Positions 17,440 through 24,682 of a DNA stretch of 64,000 nt are shown here, piece after piece. Source of the DNA: Cellulomonas sp. Root485 (lineage in GTDB: Bacteria; Actinomycetota; Actinomycetes; Actinomycetales; Cellulomonadaceae); assembly GCF_001426705.1 (NCBI RefSeq), contig NZ_LMFC01000003.1:574841-638840 (forward strand). Direction: 5' to 3'. Within the stretch, counting starts at the first letter, position 1. Each line of letters starts with the position of its first letter. The notes beneath the pieces are model-generated. The model ran no database searches. It was not told the origin of the DNA and was given only the letters and a program-made list of their open reading frames with translations. The translations under genes and the position numbers were made by a program.

Positions 17440-18696
17440 TCAGTCGCCTCCGACATCGAGCACGGGAGATTCCGCGACGGCCGCCGACCGGGCCATCAGC
17501 AGGTTCCGCTCCCGCTGGGTCGGGGCCAGGGCCGCAGCGCGCTCCAGCTCCTCGGCGGCCTCGTCGGTCCGCCCGAGCCGGGCCAGCACGTCCGCCCGCA
17601 CCGCGCCGAGCAGGTGGTACCGGGCGAGCCGCGGGTCGTGGCGGATCGCGTCGAGCGCCACGAGCGCAGCCTGCGGCCCGTCCGCGTGCAGGACCGCCAC
17701 GGCGCGGTTGAGCTCGACGACGGGCGACGGGGTCAGCTGCGTGAGCGCGTCGTAGAGGGCCGTGATCGCCTCCCAGTCGGTGTCCTCGAACGTCCGGGCC
17801 CGGCTGTGGCACGCCGCGATCGCCGCCTGCACGGTGTACGGACCGAGCGGCTTGCCCAGCGTCGTGGCACGGTCCAGCTCCGCGAGCCCATGCTCGATCA
17901 GGGTGTGGTCCCAGAACCGGCGGTCCTGGTCCTGGAGCAGCACTCCGTCGCCACGGGCGTCGAACCGGGACGCCTGCAGCTCCATCAGCGCGACCAGCCC
18001 GTGCACCTCCGGCTCGCGCGGCAGGAGGGCGGCGAGCACCCGGCCCAGCCGCATCGCCTCGTCGGCGAGGTCCCGACGGATCCACGTCGCACCGCTCGTC
18101 GCGGCGTGCCCCTCGGTGAAGATCACGTAGAGCACCTCGAGCACCGAGCCCACGCGCGCGGGCATCTCGTCGGCCTGGGGCACCTCGAAGGGGACGTGCG
18201 CCTCGGCGAGCGTCCGCTTGGCGCGCGAGACCCGCTGCCCGATGGTCGGCGACGGCACCAGGTAGGCGCGCGCGATCTCCTCGGTGGTCAGCCCGCCGAA
18301 CAGGCGGAGGGTCAGTGCGATCCGTGACTCGCGCGGCAGCACCGGGTGGCAGGTGAGGAACACCAGCGACAGGAGGTCGTCGCCGATGGGCTCGTCGACG
18401 ATCCGGTCGGCCGGCCCCTCGTCGGCGATCCCCGCCGCCAGCACCGCGTACTTGGCGTCCCGGTTCTGCTCCCGCCGGATCAGGTCGATCGCCCGGTGCC
18501 GTGCCGTGACCAGGAGCCAGGCACCTGGCTTGTCCGGGACGCCCGTGACGGGCCACTGCTCCAGCGCGGTGACGAACGCGTCCTGCGCCAGCTCCTCGGC
18601 CAGCCCGACGTCCCGGACCAGGCGGGTCAGCGAGGCGATGAGGCGCGGCGACTCGATCCGCCAGATGACCTCGACCGTCCGCCGCGCGTCCGCCAT
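17440..18696 (-). CDS. ECF sigma factor, ECF42 type, module 2
   Basis: 418 residues. Region 2 comprises SLTRLVRDVGLAEELAQDAFVTALEQWP and GAWLLVTARHRAIDLIRRE. Region 4 contains ALTLRLFGGLTTEEIARAYLVPSPTIGQRVSRAKRTL. The long C-terminal extension carries SPVVELNRAVAVLHADGP, the same block as in module 1. The ATG at 18696 overlaps the DGPF stop by one base (TGATG), so translation is coupled. A downstream MFS exporter is likely co-transcribed. It probably recognises the promoter at 19191-19217 and perhaps that of module 1 as well. Confidence 0.9.
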   Translation of the reverse strand: MADARRTVEVIWRIESPRLIASLTRLVRDVGLAEELAQDAFVTALEQWPVTGVPDKPGAWLLVTARHRAIDLIRREQNRDAKYAVLAAGIADEGPADRIVDEPIGDDLLSLVFLTCHPVLPRESRIALTLRLFGGLTTEEIARAYLVPSPTIGQRVSRAKRTLAEAHVPFEVPQADEMPARVGSVLEVLYVIFTEGHAATSGATWIRRDLADEAMRLGRVLAALLPREPEVHGLVALMELQASRFDARGDGVLLQDQDRRFWDHTLIEHGLAELDRATTLGKPLGPYTVQAAIAACHSRARTFEDTDWEAITALYDALTQLTPSPVVELNRAVAVLHADGPQAALVALDAIRHDPRLARYHLLGAVRADVLARLGRTDEAAEELERAAALAPTQRERNLLMARSAAVAESPVLDVGGD

Positions 18697-19127
18697 CAGC
18701 CGTGCTGCTCCTTGACCCGGTCCACCAGCGCCTGCTCCTTCGCGAGGATCTCCGGCGACACCACCTGGGCGAAGTCCTCCATCTCGAAGAACGGCCGGAT
18801 CTCCAGCTCCGAGCGCAGCTCGGGGGTCGACGGGCAGCGCTTGGCCCACTCGACGGCCTCGTCCAGCGAGCTCACCTGCCAGATCCAGTAGCCCGCGATG
18901 ATCTCCTTCGACTCCGTGAACGGGCCGTCGACGACCGAGACCTCCCCGCTGGTGTCCCAGACGACCTTCGCGCCGTTGCTGCTGGACTTCAGGCCTTCGC
19001 CGGCGAGCATGATCCCCGCGTTCACCAGCTGCTCGTTGTAGACGTTCATCTCGGCGAACATCTCGTCGGTGGGGGCGACCTTGTCCTCGTCGGCGCCGTC
19101 GCCCTTGATCATGACCAGGACCTTCAT
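18696..19127 (-). CDS. YCII-related DGPF-domain protein, module 2
   Basis: 143 residues beginning MKVLVMIKGDGADEDKVAP. The signature SVVDGPFTESKEIIAGYWIWQV is clear, followed by ELEIRPFFEMEDF. It is longer than module 1 and shares only the family core. AAGGAGATCACC directly precedes the ATG at 19127, giving a strong ribosome site. It is first in the DGPF-ECF-MFS operon and coupled to the sigma gene by TGATG. Its biochemical role is unknown; in related loci it is the main sigma target. Confidence 0.9.
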   Translation of the reverse strand: MKVLVMIKGDGADEDKVAPTDEMFAEMNVYNEQLVNAGIMLAGEGLKSSSNGAKVVWDTSGEVSVVDGPFTESKEIIAGYWIWQVSSLDEAVEWAKRCPSTPELRSELEIRPFFEMEDFAQVVSPEILAKEQALVDRVKEQHG

Positions 19128-19190
19128 GGTGATCTCCTTCGTGTGGGTGCCGCTTCGACGCTAGTGCCGGTGGCGGGCCTTCACCTGGTC

Positions 19191-19217
19191 GTCGAACGGC
19201 GATCGCGTTCTTCGACA
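19191..19217 (-). promoter_or_regulatory. ECF42-type promoter upstream of second DGPF gene
   Basis: On the minus strand, TGTCGA (19217-19212), a spacer of exactly 17 bases, then CGAC (19194-19191). Both elements match the reported ECF42 promoter signature fully, and the spacing equals that of the module 1 promoter. Transcription would start about 57 bases before the DGPF ATG at 19127. This supports direct self-activation of the operon by its sigma factor. Confidence 0.6.
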
Positions 19218-19345
19218 CGGGGAGACGACGAACCTCGTGGGGGTGTTGACCGGACTTGCTGGGCCACCCGGGTGAACGTCCGGGACCGATGCATGGTGAC
19301 ACCCGTGAAAGTCCTAGGTTCTCGCGGTGCATCCGGTACCTGAGG

Positions 19346-19657
19346 TCCCCCACCCTCGTTGCCTACAGGGAGCCATGCATCGGCAAGACAATCGGCCAGC
19401 ACTGCGATGAGTACCCATTCTTCACGTCCGTCGAGGGAGGAACGTCTTCGTTCACGACCTACGGATCCCAAGTGCTCAAGCCAATCTCCGGCGCCGACAA
19501 CACCGCAGAGGGCGTCGCGCTGAACGCGATGTACGCCACGGCGGCGTGCGGGATGCAGCCCGCGACGGGCAATCCGGGATCGGGTGGTACGAAGTACCTG
19601 ACCATTCCGCTGGTGAGCGTCCCTGTCGCGACGTTCTTCGTGTGCCCGAGACTATGA
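19346..19657 (+). pseudogene. C-terminal fragment of a NucA/NucB-type nuclease toxin
   Basis: An open frame of about 104 codons without a proper N-terminus. It contains IGQHCDEYPFFTSVEGGTS and later VLKPISGADNTAEGVALNAMY, matching the C-terminal part of the DNA/RNA non-specific NucA/NucB nuclease domain that ends many secreted polymorphic (RHS/YD) toxins. The acidic pair in CDEYP lies in the expected catalytic block. The upstream third of the domain, the repeats and the secretion signals are missing, so I call it a remnant. Its stop overlaps the SUKH gene start by ATGA, as in intact toxin-immunity pairs. Base composition is less GC-skewed than in the neighbours, which suggests acquisition. 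Confidence 0.6.
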
Positions 19658-20256
19658 GCATGCAGTCCACCGCACTGCCCCCCCTGCTCACCACACTCGA
19701 TGCGGCGCTCGACGCGACCGGCGCCCCATTCCTGGAACTCGCCAACACAGGCATCACCGAAATGCAGATCGCCGCCACCCTCGAGGCGGCCGGCCTCGGA
19801 CCCGCGCCGATCGAACTGTACGAATGGTTCCAATGGCACAACGGCTCCCGGGAAGTTCCCGGACGCTGGGGTGCCGAGATGGTCGGCCCCGGTTTCTGGA
19901 CGCTCTTCTCACTCGAAGACTCCCTCGCCGACCGGGCCCGTTGGATGGAGACCTGGCCCCCCGGCAGCGAGATGCCCTGGGATCCGTCGTGGCTTCCCAT
20001 CGCTGGCGGCGGTCAACAGAACCGGCTCGCGATCCTCCTCAGGACCTCGACCACCGATCACGCACATGTCGGTTTCTGGGCCATGGGCAACGGTCAAGAC
20101 GTTGACGCAATGCAGACAGCTGAGCGGTCTCTTGCAGATGTCGTCACGACCTGGCTCCGCGCCCTTCGCGAGCGATACGTCTGGTGGGACGAGACCCACC
20201 AGGCATGGGACATGGACGGGACCGCGACCCGTCCAGAGTTCCGCCTCTACTCCTAG
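19654..20256 (+). CDS. SMI1/KNR4 (SUKH)-family immunity protein
   Basis: 200-residue cytoplasmic protein. It has the SUKH pattern: LEAAGLGPAPIELYEWFQWHNGS near the N-terminus, then MVGPGFWTLFSLEDSLADRARWMETWP, WLPIAGGGQQNRLAILL, and a C-terminal amphipathic helix SLADVVTTWLRALRERY. SUKH proteins neutralise polymorphic toxins, and nuclease toxins including NucA/NucB are common partners. Its ATG at 19654 sits in an ATGA overlap with the toxin fragment stop, so its start was coupled to the toxin. No convincing Shine-Dalgarno sequence is present. The reading frame is fully intact although the toxin is not, giving an orphan immunity gene. Confidence 0.8.
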   Translation: MSMQSTALPPLLTTLDAALDATGAPFLELANTGITEMQIAATLEAAGLGPAPIELYEWFQWHNGSREVPGRWGAEMVGPGFWTLFSLEDSLADRARWMETWPPGSEMPWDPSWLPIAGGGQQNRLAILLRTSTTDHAHVGFWAMGNGQDVDAMQTAERSLADVVTTWLRALRERYVWWDETHQAWDMDGTATRPEFRLYS

Positions 20257-20316
20257 GCGGCCGGGCTGCCGCTGGATCACCTAGTCCGGTAAAGGGGTTG
20301 GTGGGACGCTGGTCCC

Positions 20317-20742
20317 GTGAGGATGTTCACGCGTCGGCGCAGGGTCACCGCGGACGTCGGCGACGGCTTCGTCGCGGGCGAGGCGGCCGCGCTGCAGACC
20401 GGCCTGTCGGCGGCGCTGACCGGCACCGAGCGCGGCTCGTCGGCGCCCGTGCGGGTCGACCTCACGTTCGAGACCGAGGGGGGCGAGCACGTCGTGCTCG
20501 TGTGCCGCAACCACACCGTCGGCTTCGTGCCGCCGTCGCACGAGGAGGACGTGCGCGCGCAGCTCGCCGCCGCCGGCCGGGCGCACCTCACGACGTCGGG
20601 ACAGGTGTACCGGGATCTGCACGGGTGGCGGCTCTGGGTCGGGCCACCCCGCGCGGGCGGGTTCCCGGCCCCCGAGCCCGGCGCCGACACCCTCGCCCCG
20701 CCGCAGCGCCGAATCTTCGGGCTCGCCCTGCCGGACGACTGA
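20317..20742 (+). CDS. Conserved actinobacterial hypothetical protein, HIRAN-like pattern
   Basis: 141 residues, no signal peptide or membrane segment. It has a basic N-terminus, MRMFTRRRR. The central block VRVDLTFETEGGEHVVLVCRNHTVGFVPPSHEEDVRAQL and then YRDLHGWRLWVGPP resembles the small beta-barrel pattern of HIRAN-type proteins (short strands, 'VGFVPP', 'W..W'). I do not recognise a named function. The start is GTG at 20317 or ATG at 20323. It converges with the beta-helix gene across a strong hairpin. Confidence 0.6.
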   Translation: MRMFTRRRRVTADVGDGFVAGEAAALQTGLSAALTGTERGSSAPVRVDLTFETEGGEHVVLVCRNHTVGFVPPSHEEDVRAQLAAAGRAHLTTSGQVYRDLHGWRLWVGPPRAGGFPAPEPGADTLAPPQRRIFGLALPDD

Positions 20743-20777
20743 GGGCCCGACCGCACTCTGTTCGCGCAGTCGGGCCC
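20743..20777. terminator. Bidirectional hairpin terminator
   Basis: GGGCCCGAC and GTCGGGCCC form perfect 9-base arms, extended by CGC/GCG with one bulged A, around a short loop. It lies between the ends of two convergent genes (stops at 20742 and 20798), so it can serve both directions. Confidence 0.75.
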
Positions 20778-20797
20778 CCCTCCGTACCACTCTCAGG

Positions 20798-22681
20798 TCA
20801 CGGCACCGGCCACTCCAGCACGGTGCTCGGACCAGCGAAGGTCGGCGTGACCGGGTCGCCCGTGTCGTTCACGACGTGGTCGATGGTGCCCGCCGCGTTC
20901 AGCGAGACCGTCAGCACGTTGTGCAGCTTCACGCCCGGTGTGACCGGCACCTCGTACGCCCGGGTGGCGTGCAGGGTCGGGTTCACGTTGGTGTAGATGT
21001 ACGCGCCCATGCCCCAGCCCTCGTGCACCTTGACCTTGTCGCCCACCTTGTAGGCGGCCCAGCCGTTCACGCCGTCGTGCTGCCAGGACGCCTGGTCGGG
21101 CGCGTCGTACGGCAGCTCGTTCTGGAACATGATTGTCCTGCCGCGTTCGCCGTTCCAGATGACGTTGTACTTCTGGTAGTGCTCGGCGAACAGGCCCGTC
21201 GCGGTGACGTCGTTGCCGTTGACCAGCACGCCGGTCTCCGCCGTGTTCACGTCCCAGCCGACGCCGGTGCCGTGGTCGGCCCGCCACGCCCAGGTGTGGT
21301 CGACGATCGTCTGGTTGGTGTTGACCACCAGGCTCTGGGTGGCCTTGCCGACGGCCTCGCCGCCGATGCGGAAGAACACGTCCTGCACCGCCGTCGGGTT
21401 GTTCGCGCTGCTCAGGAGCGGCTTCTTGTGCTTGCCGTCGAGCGTCGAGAGCTTGGTGCCGAGCTGCAGGAGCGCCGGGGAGTTCTTGGTGCCGGCGTCG
21501 AACATGATCCCGGCGATGTCGATGCCGGGGACGTCGAGCGTCTGCATGGCCACGACCCCGTTGTCCGGGATGATCGTCGCCAGCCCGAGCCCGAGCACCA
21601 CCTGGTTGGGCCACAGCACGTTGAGCGTCCTGTTCACGTGGTAGACGCCCGGGGTGAGCAGGACGTTCTTGCCGAGCGCCAGCGCGGAGTTGATCTTCGC
21701 GGCGCTGTCGCCGGGCTTGGCGACGAAGAACTTGCTGATCGGGAGCGACTTGCCGGGCGTGCTGCCCGTCGCCCACGTGGCGCCGGCGGAGTCCTTCTGC
21801 GCCGACGGCACGAACACGTTGTACTTCCCCGCGTCGTCGAGGTAGAGGTACGGCTTCTCCTTGGAGACCGGCGTCGTGTCGAGGGTCGTGTACTTGGGCT
21901 CGCCGACCACGGGACTGAAGTTGGTGGCGGGAGCACCCTGCACGCCCGCGAACACCTGGTTCCAGACGCTGTTGCTCCAGCCGGCGACCGAGCCGTTGCG
22001 GACCAGGAACTGCTGCTGGCTGCCGCTGACGACGAAGGGCAGCGTCGAGTCGGCGATGAAGCCGCCCGACGCGTACTGCGGGCCGGCCGTGCAGTAGTCC
22101 ATGAGGCTGACGTTGGCGCCCGTCACGTTCACGCGGCGCATGGGGGCGGCCTGCGAGACGGCCCAGAAGTTGGCGGAGCTGCGGCACCCGTCGGCGTCGC
22201 CGGCCGCGTACTGGATGGTCAGGTTGGACAGCGAGCGCCAGAAGTTGACCAGCGCGATGCAGTTCGCGGGCGCACCCTCGGGCACCGGGAGGCACTGGTT
22301 GTAGACCTCGATCGCGCCGTTGATGACCACGTCGCCCGGGTCCTGCCCCAGGCCGGCGACCTCGGTGAAGTAGCCGACCTCGAACCGCAGCGGCTGCTCG
22401 GGCGTGCCGTACGTGCCGGGCTTGAACAGCAGCGCGTACCGGCCCTCGCCGAAGTGCGCGGGCACCTGCTGCGTCGCGATGGCGTCGACCGTCGCCTGGA
22501 TCTCCTCGATCGGCTGGCTGGGGTCGAACACGATCGTGTTGGGGCCGAGGTCGACCGGCGCTGCCGCCTGCGCGGCGGGGGCCGCGACCAGGGGGACGAG
22601 CGCGACGGCGAGCGCGGTGGCGAGCACGGTCGCCGTCCGCCTGCGACGGGGATGTGCTGGGCTCTGCCTACCAAGGTGCAT
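20798..22681 (-). CDS. Secreted right-handed beta-helix protein (pectin-lyase/GH55-like fold)
   Basis: 627 residues. A signal peptide (MHLGRQSPAHPRRRRTATVL... ending APAAQA) precedes a mature protein with many short imperfect turns such as PGVYHVNRTLNVLWPNQVVLGLG, GIDIAGIMFDAG and SLVVNTNQTIVDHTWAW, typical of parallel beta-helix enzymes. Similar actinobacterial proteins are often loosely named coagulation-factor-5/8-type, but no discoidin domain is visible. A role on extracellular polysaccharide is likely from the fold; the reaction is not known. The ATG at 22681 has AGAGG upstream. A TTGACA promoter overlapped by a perfect operator implies controlled expression. Confidence 0.7.
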   Translation of the reverse strand: MHLGRQSPAHPRRRRTATVLATALAVALVPLVAAPAAQAAAPVDLGPNTIVFDPSQPIEEIQATVDAIATQQVPAHFGEGRYALLFKPGTYGTPEQPLRFEVGYFTEVAGLGQDPGDVVINGAIEVYNQCLPVPEGAPANCIALVNFWRSLSNLTIQYAAGDADGCRSSANFWAVSQAAPMRRVNVTGANVSLMDYCTAGPQYASGGFIADSTLPFVVSGSQQQFLVRNGSVAGWSNSVWNQVFAGVQGAPATNFSPVVGEPKYTTLDTTPVSKEKPYLYLDDAGKYNVFVPSAQKDSAGATWATGSTPGKSLPISKFFVAKPGDSAAKINSALALGKNVLLTPGVYHVNRTLNVLWPNQVVLGLGLATIIPDNGVVAMQTLDVPGIDIAGIMFDAGTKNSPALLQLGTKLSTLDGKHKKPLLSSANNPTAVQDVFFRIGGEAVGKATQSLVVNTNQTIVDHTWAWRADHGTGVGWDVNTAETGVLVNGNDVTATGLFAEHYQKYNVIWNGERGRTIMFQNELPYDAPDQASWQHDGVNGWAAYKVGDKVKVHEGWGMGAYIYTNVNPTLHATRAYEVPVTPGVKLHNVLTVSLNAAGTIDHVVNDTGDPVTPTFAGPSTVLEWPVP

Positions 22682-22785
22682 GGGGGGACCTCTCTGCGCA
22701 CAGGGCACGTCGCAAGACGGTTCCCCGCACGCGGGAGGCACCGCCGTTGGCGCCGCGACCGGACATTTGTTGCCGGCCAGGACAA

Positions 22786-22835
22786 AAGGTACCGGGTTGG
22801 TGTCACGTGTCAATACTGACAAGGCAGTCAGTATT
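22786..22835 (-). promoter_or_regulatory. Promoter with perfect palindromic operator for the beta-helix gene
   Basis: On the minus strand, TTGACA (22813-22808), a 16-base spacer, then TACCTT (22791-22786). Immediately upstream, and sharing two bases with the -35, is AATACTGAC (22812-22820), AAGGCA, GTCAGTATT (22827-22835), an inverted repeat with perfect 9-base arms. This is typical of a TetR-type repressor blocking RNA polymerase at the -35. No matching regulator gene is nearby. Confidence 0.65.
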
Positions 22836-22908
22836 TTCCCGGCTTTCCGACGCACCCGCCCTCGCTCGGACGTGCGCCCCGACGGGCCTGTCGACAGCGG
22901 CGGGCCGG

Positions 22909-22991
22909 GTCAGGCGCCGGACGCGAGCCGGGCGTCCCGCGCCGGGACGTCGGTGCCGGTCAGGCGCCCGATGCGGCCAGCCGGGCGATCC
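22909..22991. repeat. Duplicated 3' end of the hypothetical membrane gene
   Basis: A block starting GTCAGGCGCC and ending with the shared core AGCCGGGCG followed by (A)TCC occurs at 22909-22937 and again at 22959-22991, 50 bases apart. The second copy contains the real stop codon and last codons of the 22960 gene (ending ARLAASGA). The first copy would encode a shorter, similar ending (ARLASGA) in the same orientation. It looks like a small local duplication of the gene end. Confidence 0.5.
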
Positions 22992-23481
22992 ACGCGGGCG
23001 TCGTGCGGGCCCGGCCACGATCGGCCACCACGCGCAGCCTCGCGGCGGAGACCTCCGCGCGCGTCACCTCCACCACCGGCCGCGCGTCGGACGGTCGGAC
23101 GAACGACTCGTCGTCGGCGGGCACGAAGACCACGTCGTCGGCGACCCCGCGCTCCTGCACCGCGGCCAGGGCGTCGAACGACAGCCCGGCGAGGAACGCG
23201 GCGTCGTCCGGGCCGGCCAGCGGCGACGACGCCAGCAGCGCCAGAGCCTCGAACCCGACAGCCCGCTTGCTCTCCTCGGGCTCGAGGACCAGGTCGGCCG
23301 CCCACTGCACCCGTGCCCACCACTGCGCCTGGGAGTCGGCCACCCAGCGCTGCCGCACGGTCTGGATCCCGACGACCAGCGCTCCGATCGCCGCGAGCGC
23401 CGCAACGAGCGGCCCGATGGTCGCGACGATCACGAGCCAGGGCTCGTCGGACGCAGCGACGTCCAGCACGGTGGTGATCAC
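22960..23481 (-). CDS. Hypothetical protein with one N-terminal membrane helix
   Basis: 173 residues. The N-terminal segment WLVIVATIGPLVAALAAIGALVVGI is a single transmembrane helix. It is followed by a cytoplasmic-type, partly helical region (RVQWAADLVLEPEESKRAVGFEALALLASSPLAGPDDAAFLAGL) and a basic C-terminus. GTG at 23481 is preceded by GGAGGAG about ten bases upstream. I do not recognise the family. A short duplication affects the DNA around its stop codon. Confidence 0.6.
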   Translation of the reverse strand: MITTVLDVAASDEPWLVIVATIGPLVAALAAIGALVVGIQTVRQRWVADSQAQWWARVQWAADLVLEPEESKRAVGFEALALLASSPLAGPDDAAFLAGLSFDALAAVQERGVADDVVFVPADDESFVRPSDARPVVEVTRAEVSAARLRVVADRGRARTTPAWIARLAASGA

Positions 23482-23597
23482 GGCGTGGGCACTCCTCCGG
23501 TCGGGGTCCGTCGACGACGCTGGCGAGCGTATCGGGAGGAACCGACCACGGAGGGTCGATAGTGGATCCCACAGACCCCGCTACGAGGGAGGCTCCG

Positions 23598-24008
23598 ATG
23601 ACCGGCGCCGGGACGAAGGACGACCCCTGGCAGCTCACGACCGCGCCGGGCTCGTCCGCGTACACGATGTACCGCGACGAGTCCGCGGACCCTCCCGCCC
23701 TCGTGTGCCAGGTGGGATCGACGACGCTGAAGTACCACCTCAGCGCGGTCGACGACCTGCACGCCTGGCTCCTCGCGCAGGGCGACTGGGTGCCGCTCGG
23801 TGCCGCGGACGAGCTGAAGCCGGCCGCCGCCGGGTCGGTGGAGGCGTGGGGTCGCGACGAGGCCAACCCCGTCGGCGGCTGGTACGGGCTGCGCAAGGGC
23901 TACCGCGGCCGGTTCGGGATGTACCTGCCGCCGCTGCTCGAGGCCCTCGGTCTGGTCGAGCTCACCCACGACGCCCGCAACAACCGGGTCCGCGCCCTCC
24001 CGCGCTGA
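23598..24008 (+). CDS. Conserved hypothetical protein
   Basis: 136 residues, soluble. Opening GTKDDPWQLTTAPGSSAYTMYRDE, then LVCQVGSTTLKYHLSAVDDLHAWLLAQGDWVPLGAADE and WYGLRKGYRGRFGMYLPPLLEALGLVELTHDARNNRVRA. I recognise this pattern as a widespread small protein of actinobacteria and some other bacteria with no known function. GGGAGG lies just upstream of the ATG at 23598. It stands alone, divergent from the hypothetical membrane gene. Confidence 0.7.
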   Translation: MTGAGTKDDPWQLTTAPGSSAYTMYRDESADPPALVCQVGSTTLKYHLSAVDDLHAWLLAQGDWVPLGAADELKPAAAGSVEAWGRDEANPVGGWYGLRKGYRGRFGMYLPPLLEALGLVELTHDARNNRVRALPR

Positions 24009-24121
24009 GCGACGGCCCGCCGGGTCTCGGCTCCGGGAGGCTGTGGAGCCGCTGAGAGATCAGCGCGCGCACCCCGGCACCGCCCGTAGCGTGAGACGTC
24101 CCGACGACGGCAGGGGCAGCC

Positions 24122-24682
24122 ATGGGCATCGCATCGAGCTGGGGCGTGACGACCGCCGAGCAGGACCGGACCTACCCGTGCGACACGCTGCTGCCAGCGC
24201 CTGCCGATCGGCTGCTGCGCGGTGTGGACGTCGCCGCCCCCGCCGACGTCGTCTACCGGTGGGTCTGCCAGTTCCGCGCCGCGCCGTACAGCTACGACTG
24301 GATCGACAACCTGGGCCGGCGCAGCCCTCGGCGGCCGCTGCCGTGGTGCTGGGACCTGGAGGTCGGGCAGACGTTCTCGCGGATCTTCCGGCTCGAGTCG
24401 TTCGTCGTCGGCGAGCACCTGACTTTCCGCATGATCCCCAGGCCCAGCACCCGGGTGTTCGGCGACATCGTGGTCACGTACGCGGTGGTCCCGGTCGGGC
24501 CCGAGCGCGCCAGGCTCCTGGCGGTCATCCGCGGCGCGGCACCGACGAGCCGGGCGGCGGCGCTGCGCAACTGGCTGCTCGCGTGGGGTGACCTGCTGAT
24601 GATGCGCAAGCAGCTCCTGACCTTCGCGACGCTCGCCGCGACCGAGCACGCCGAGCGGTCGCGCACTCAGTCGAGCGTGTAG
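24122..24682 (+). CDS. SRPBCC-family protein
   Basis: 186 residues. START-like features are LLRGVDVAAPADVVYRWVCQFRAAPYSYDWIDN near the N-terminus, a central strand-rich part (FVVGEHLTFRMIPRPSTRVFGDIVVTYAVVPV), and a long C-terminal helix LRNWLLAWGDLLMMRKQLLTFATLA. It probably binds a hydrophobic ligand; the role is unknown. It stands alone and ends with a 16-base overlap against the WYL-regulator gene on the other strand. Confidence 0.72.
   Translation: MGIASSWGVTTAEQDRTYPCDTLLPAPADRLLRGVDVAAPADVVYRWVCQFRAAPYSYDWIDNLGRRSPRRPLPWCWDLEVGQTFSRIFRLESFVVGEHLTFRMIPRPSTRVFGDIVVTYAVVPVGPERARLLAVIRGAAPTSRAAALRNWLLAWGDLLMMRKQLLTFATLAATEHAERSRTQSSV

Noticed and set aside
15339-17711. 790-codon plus-strand open frame
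   Set aside because: Antisense to the acetyltransferase and the MFS exporter, of low-complexity composition; a shadow frame.
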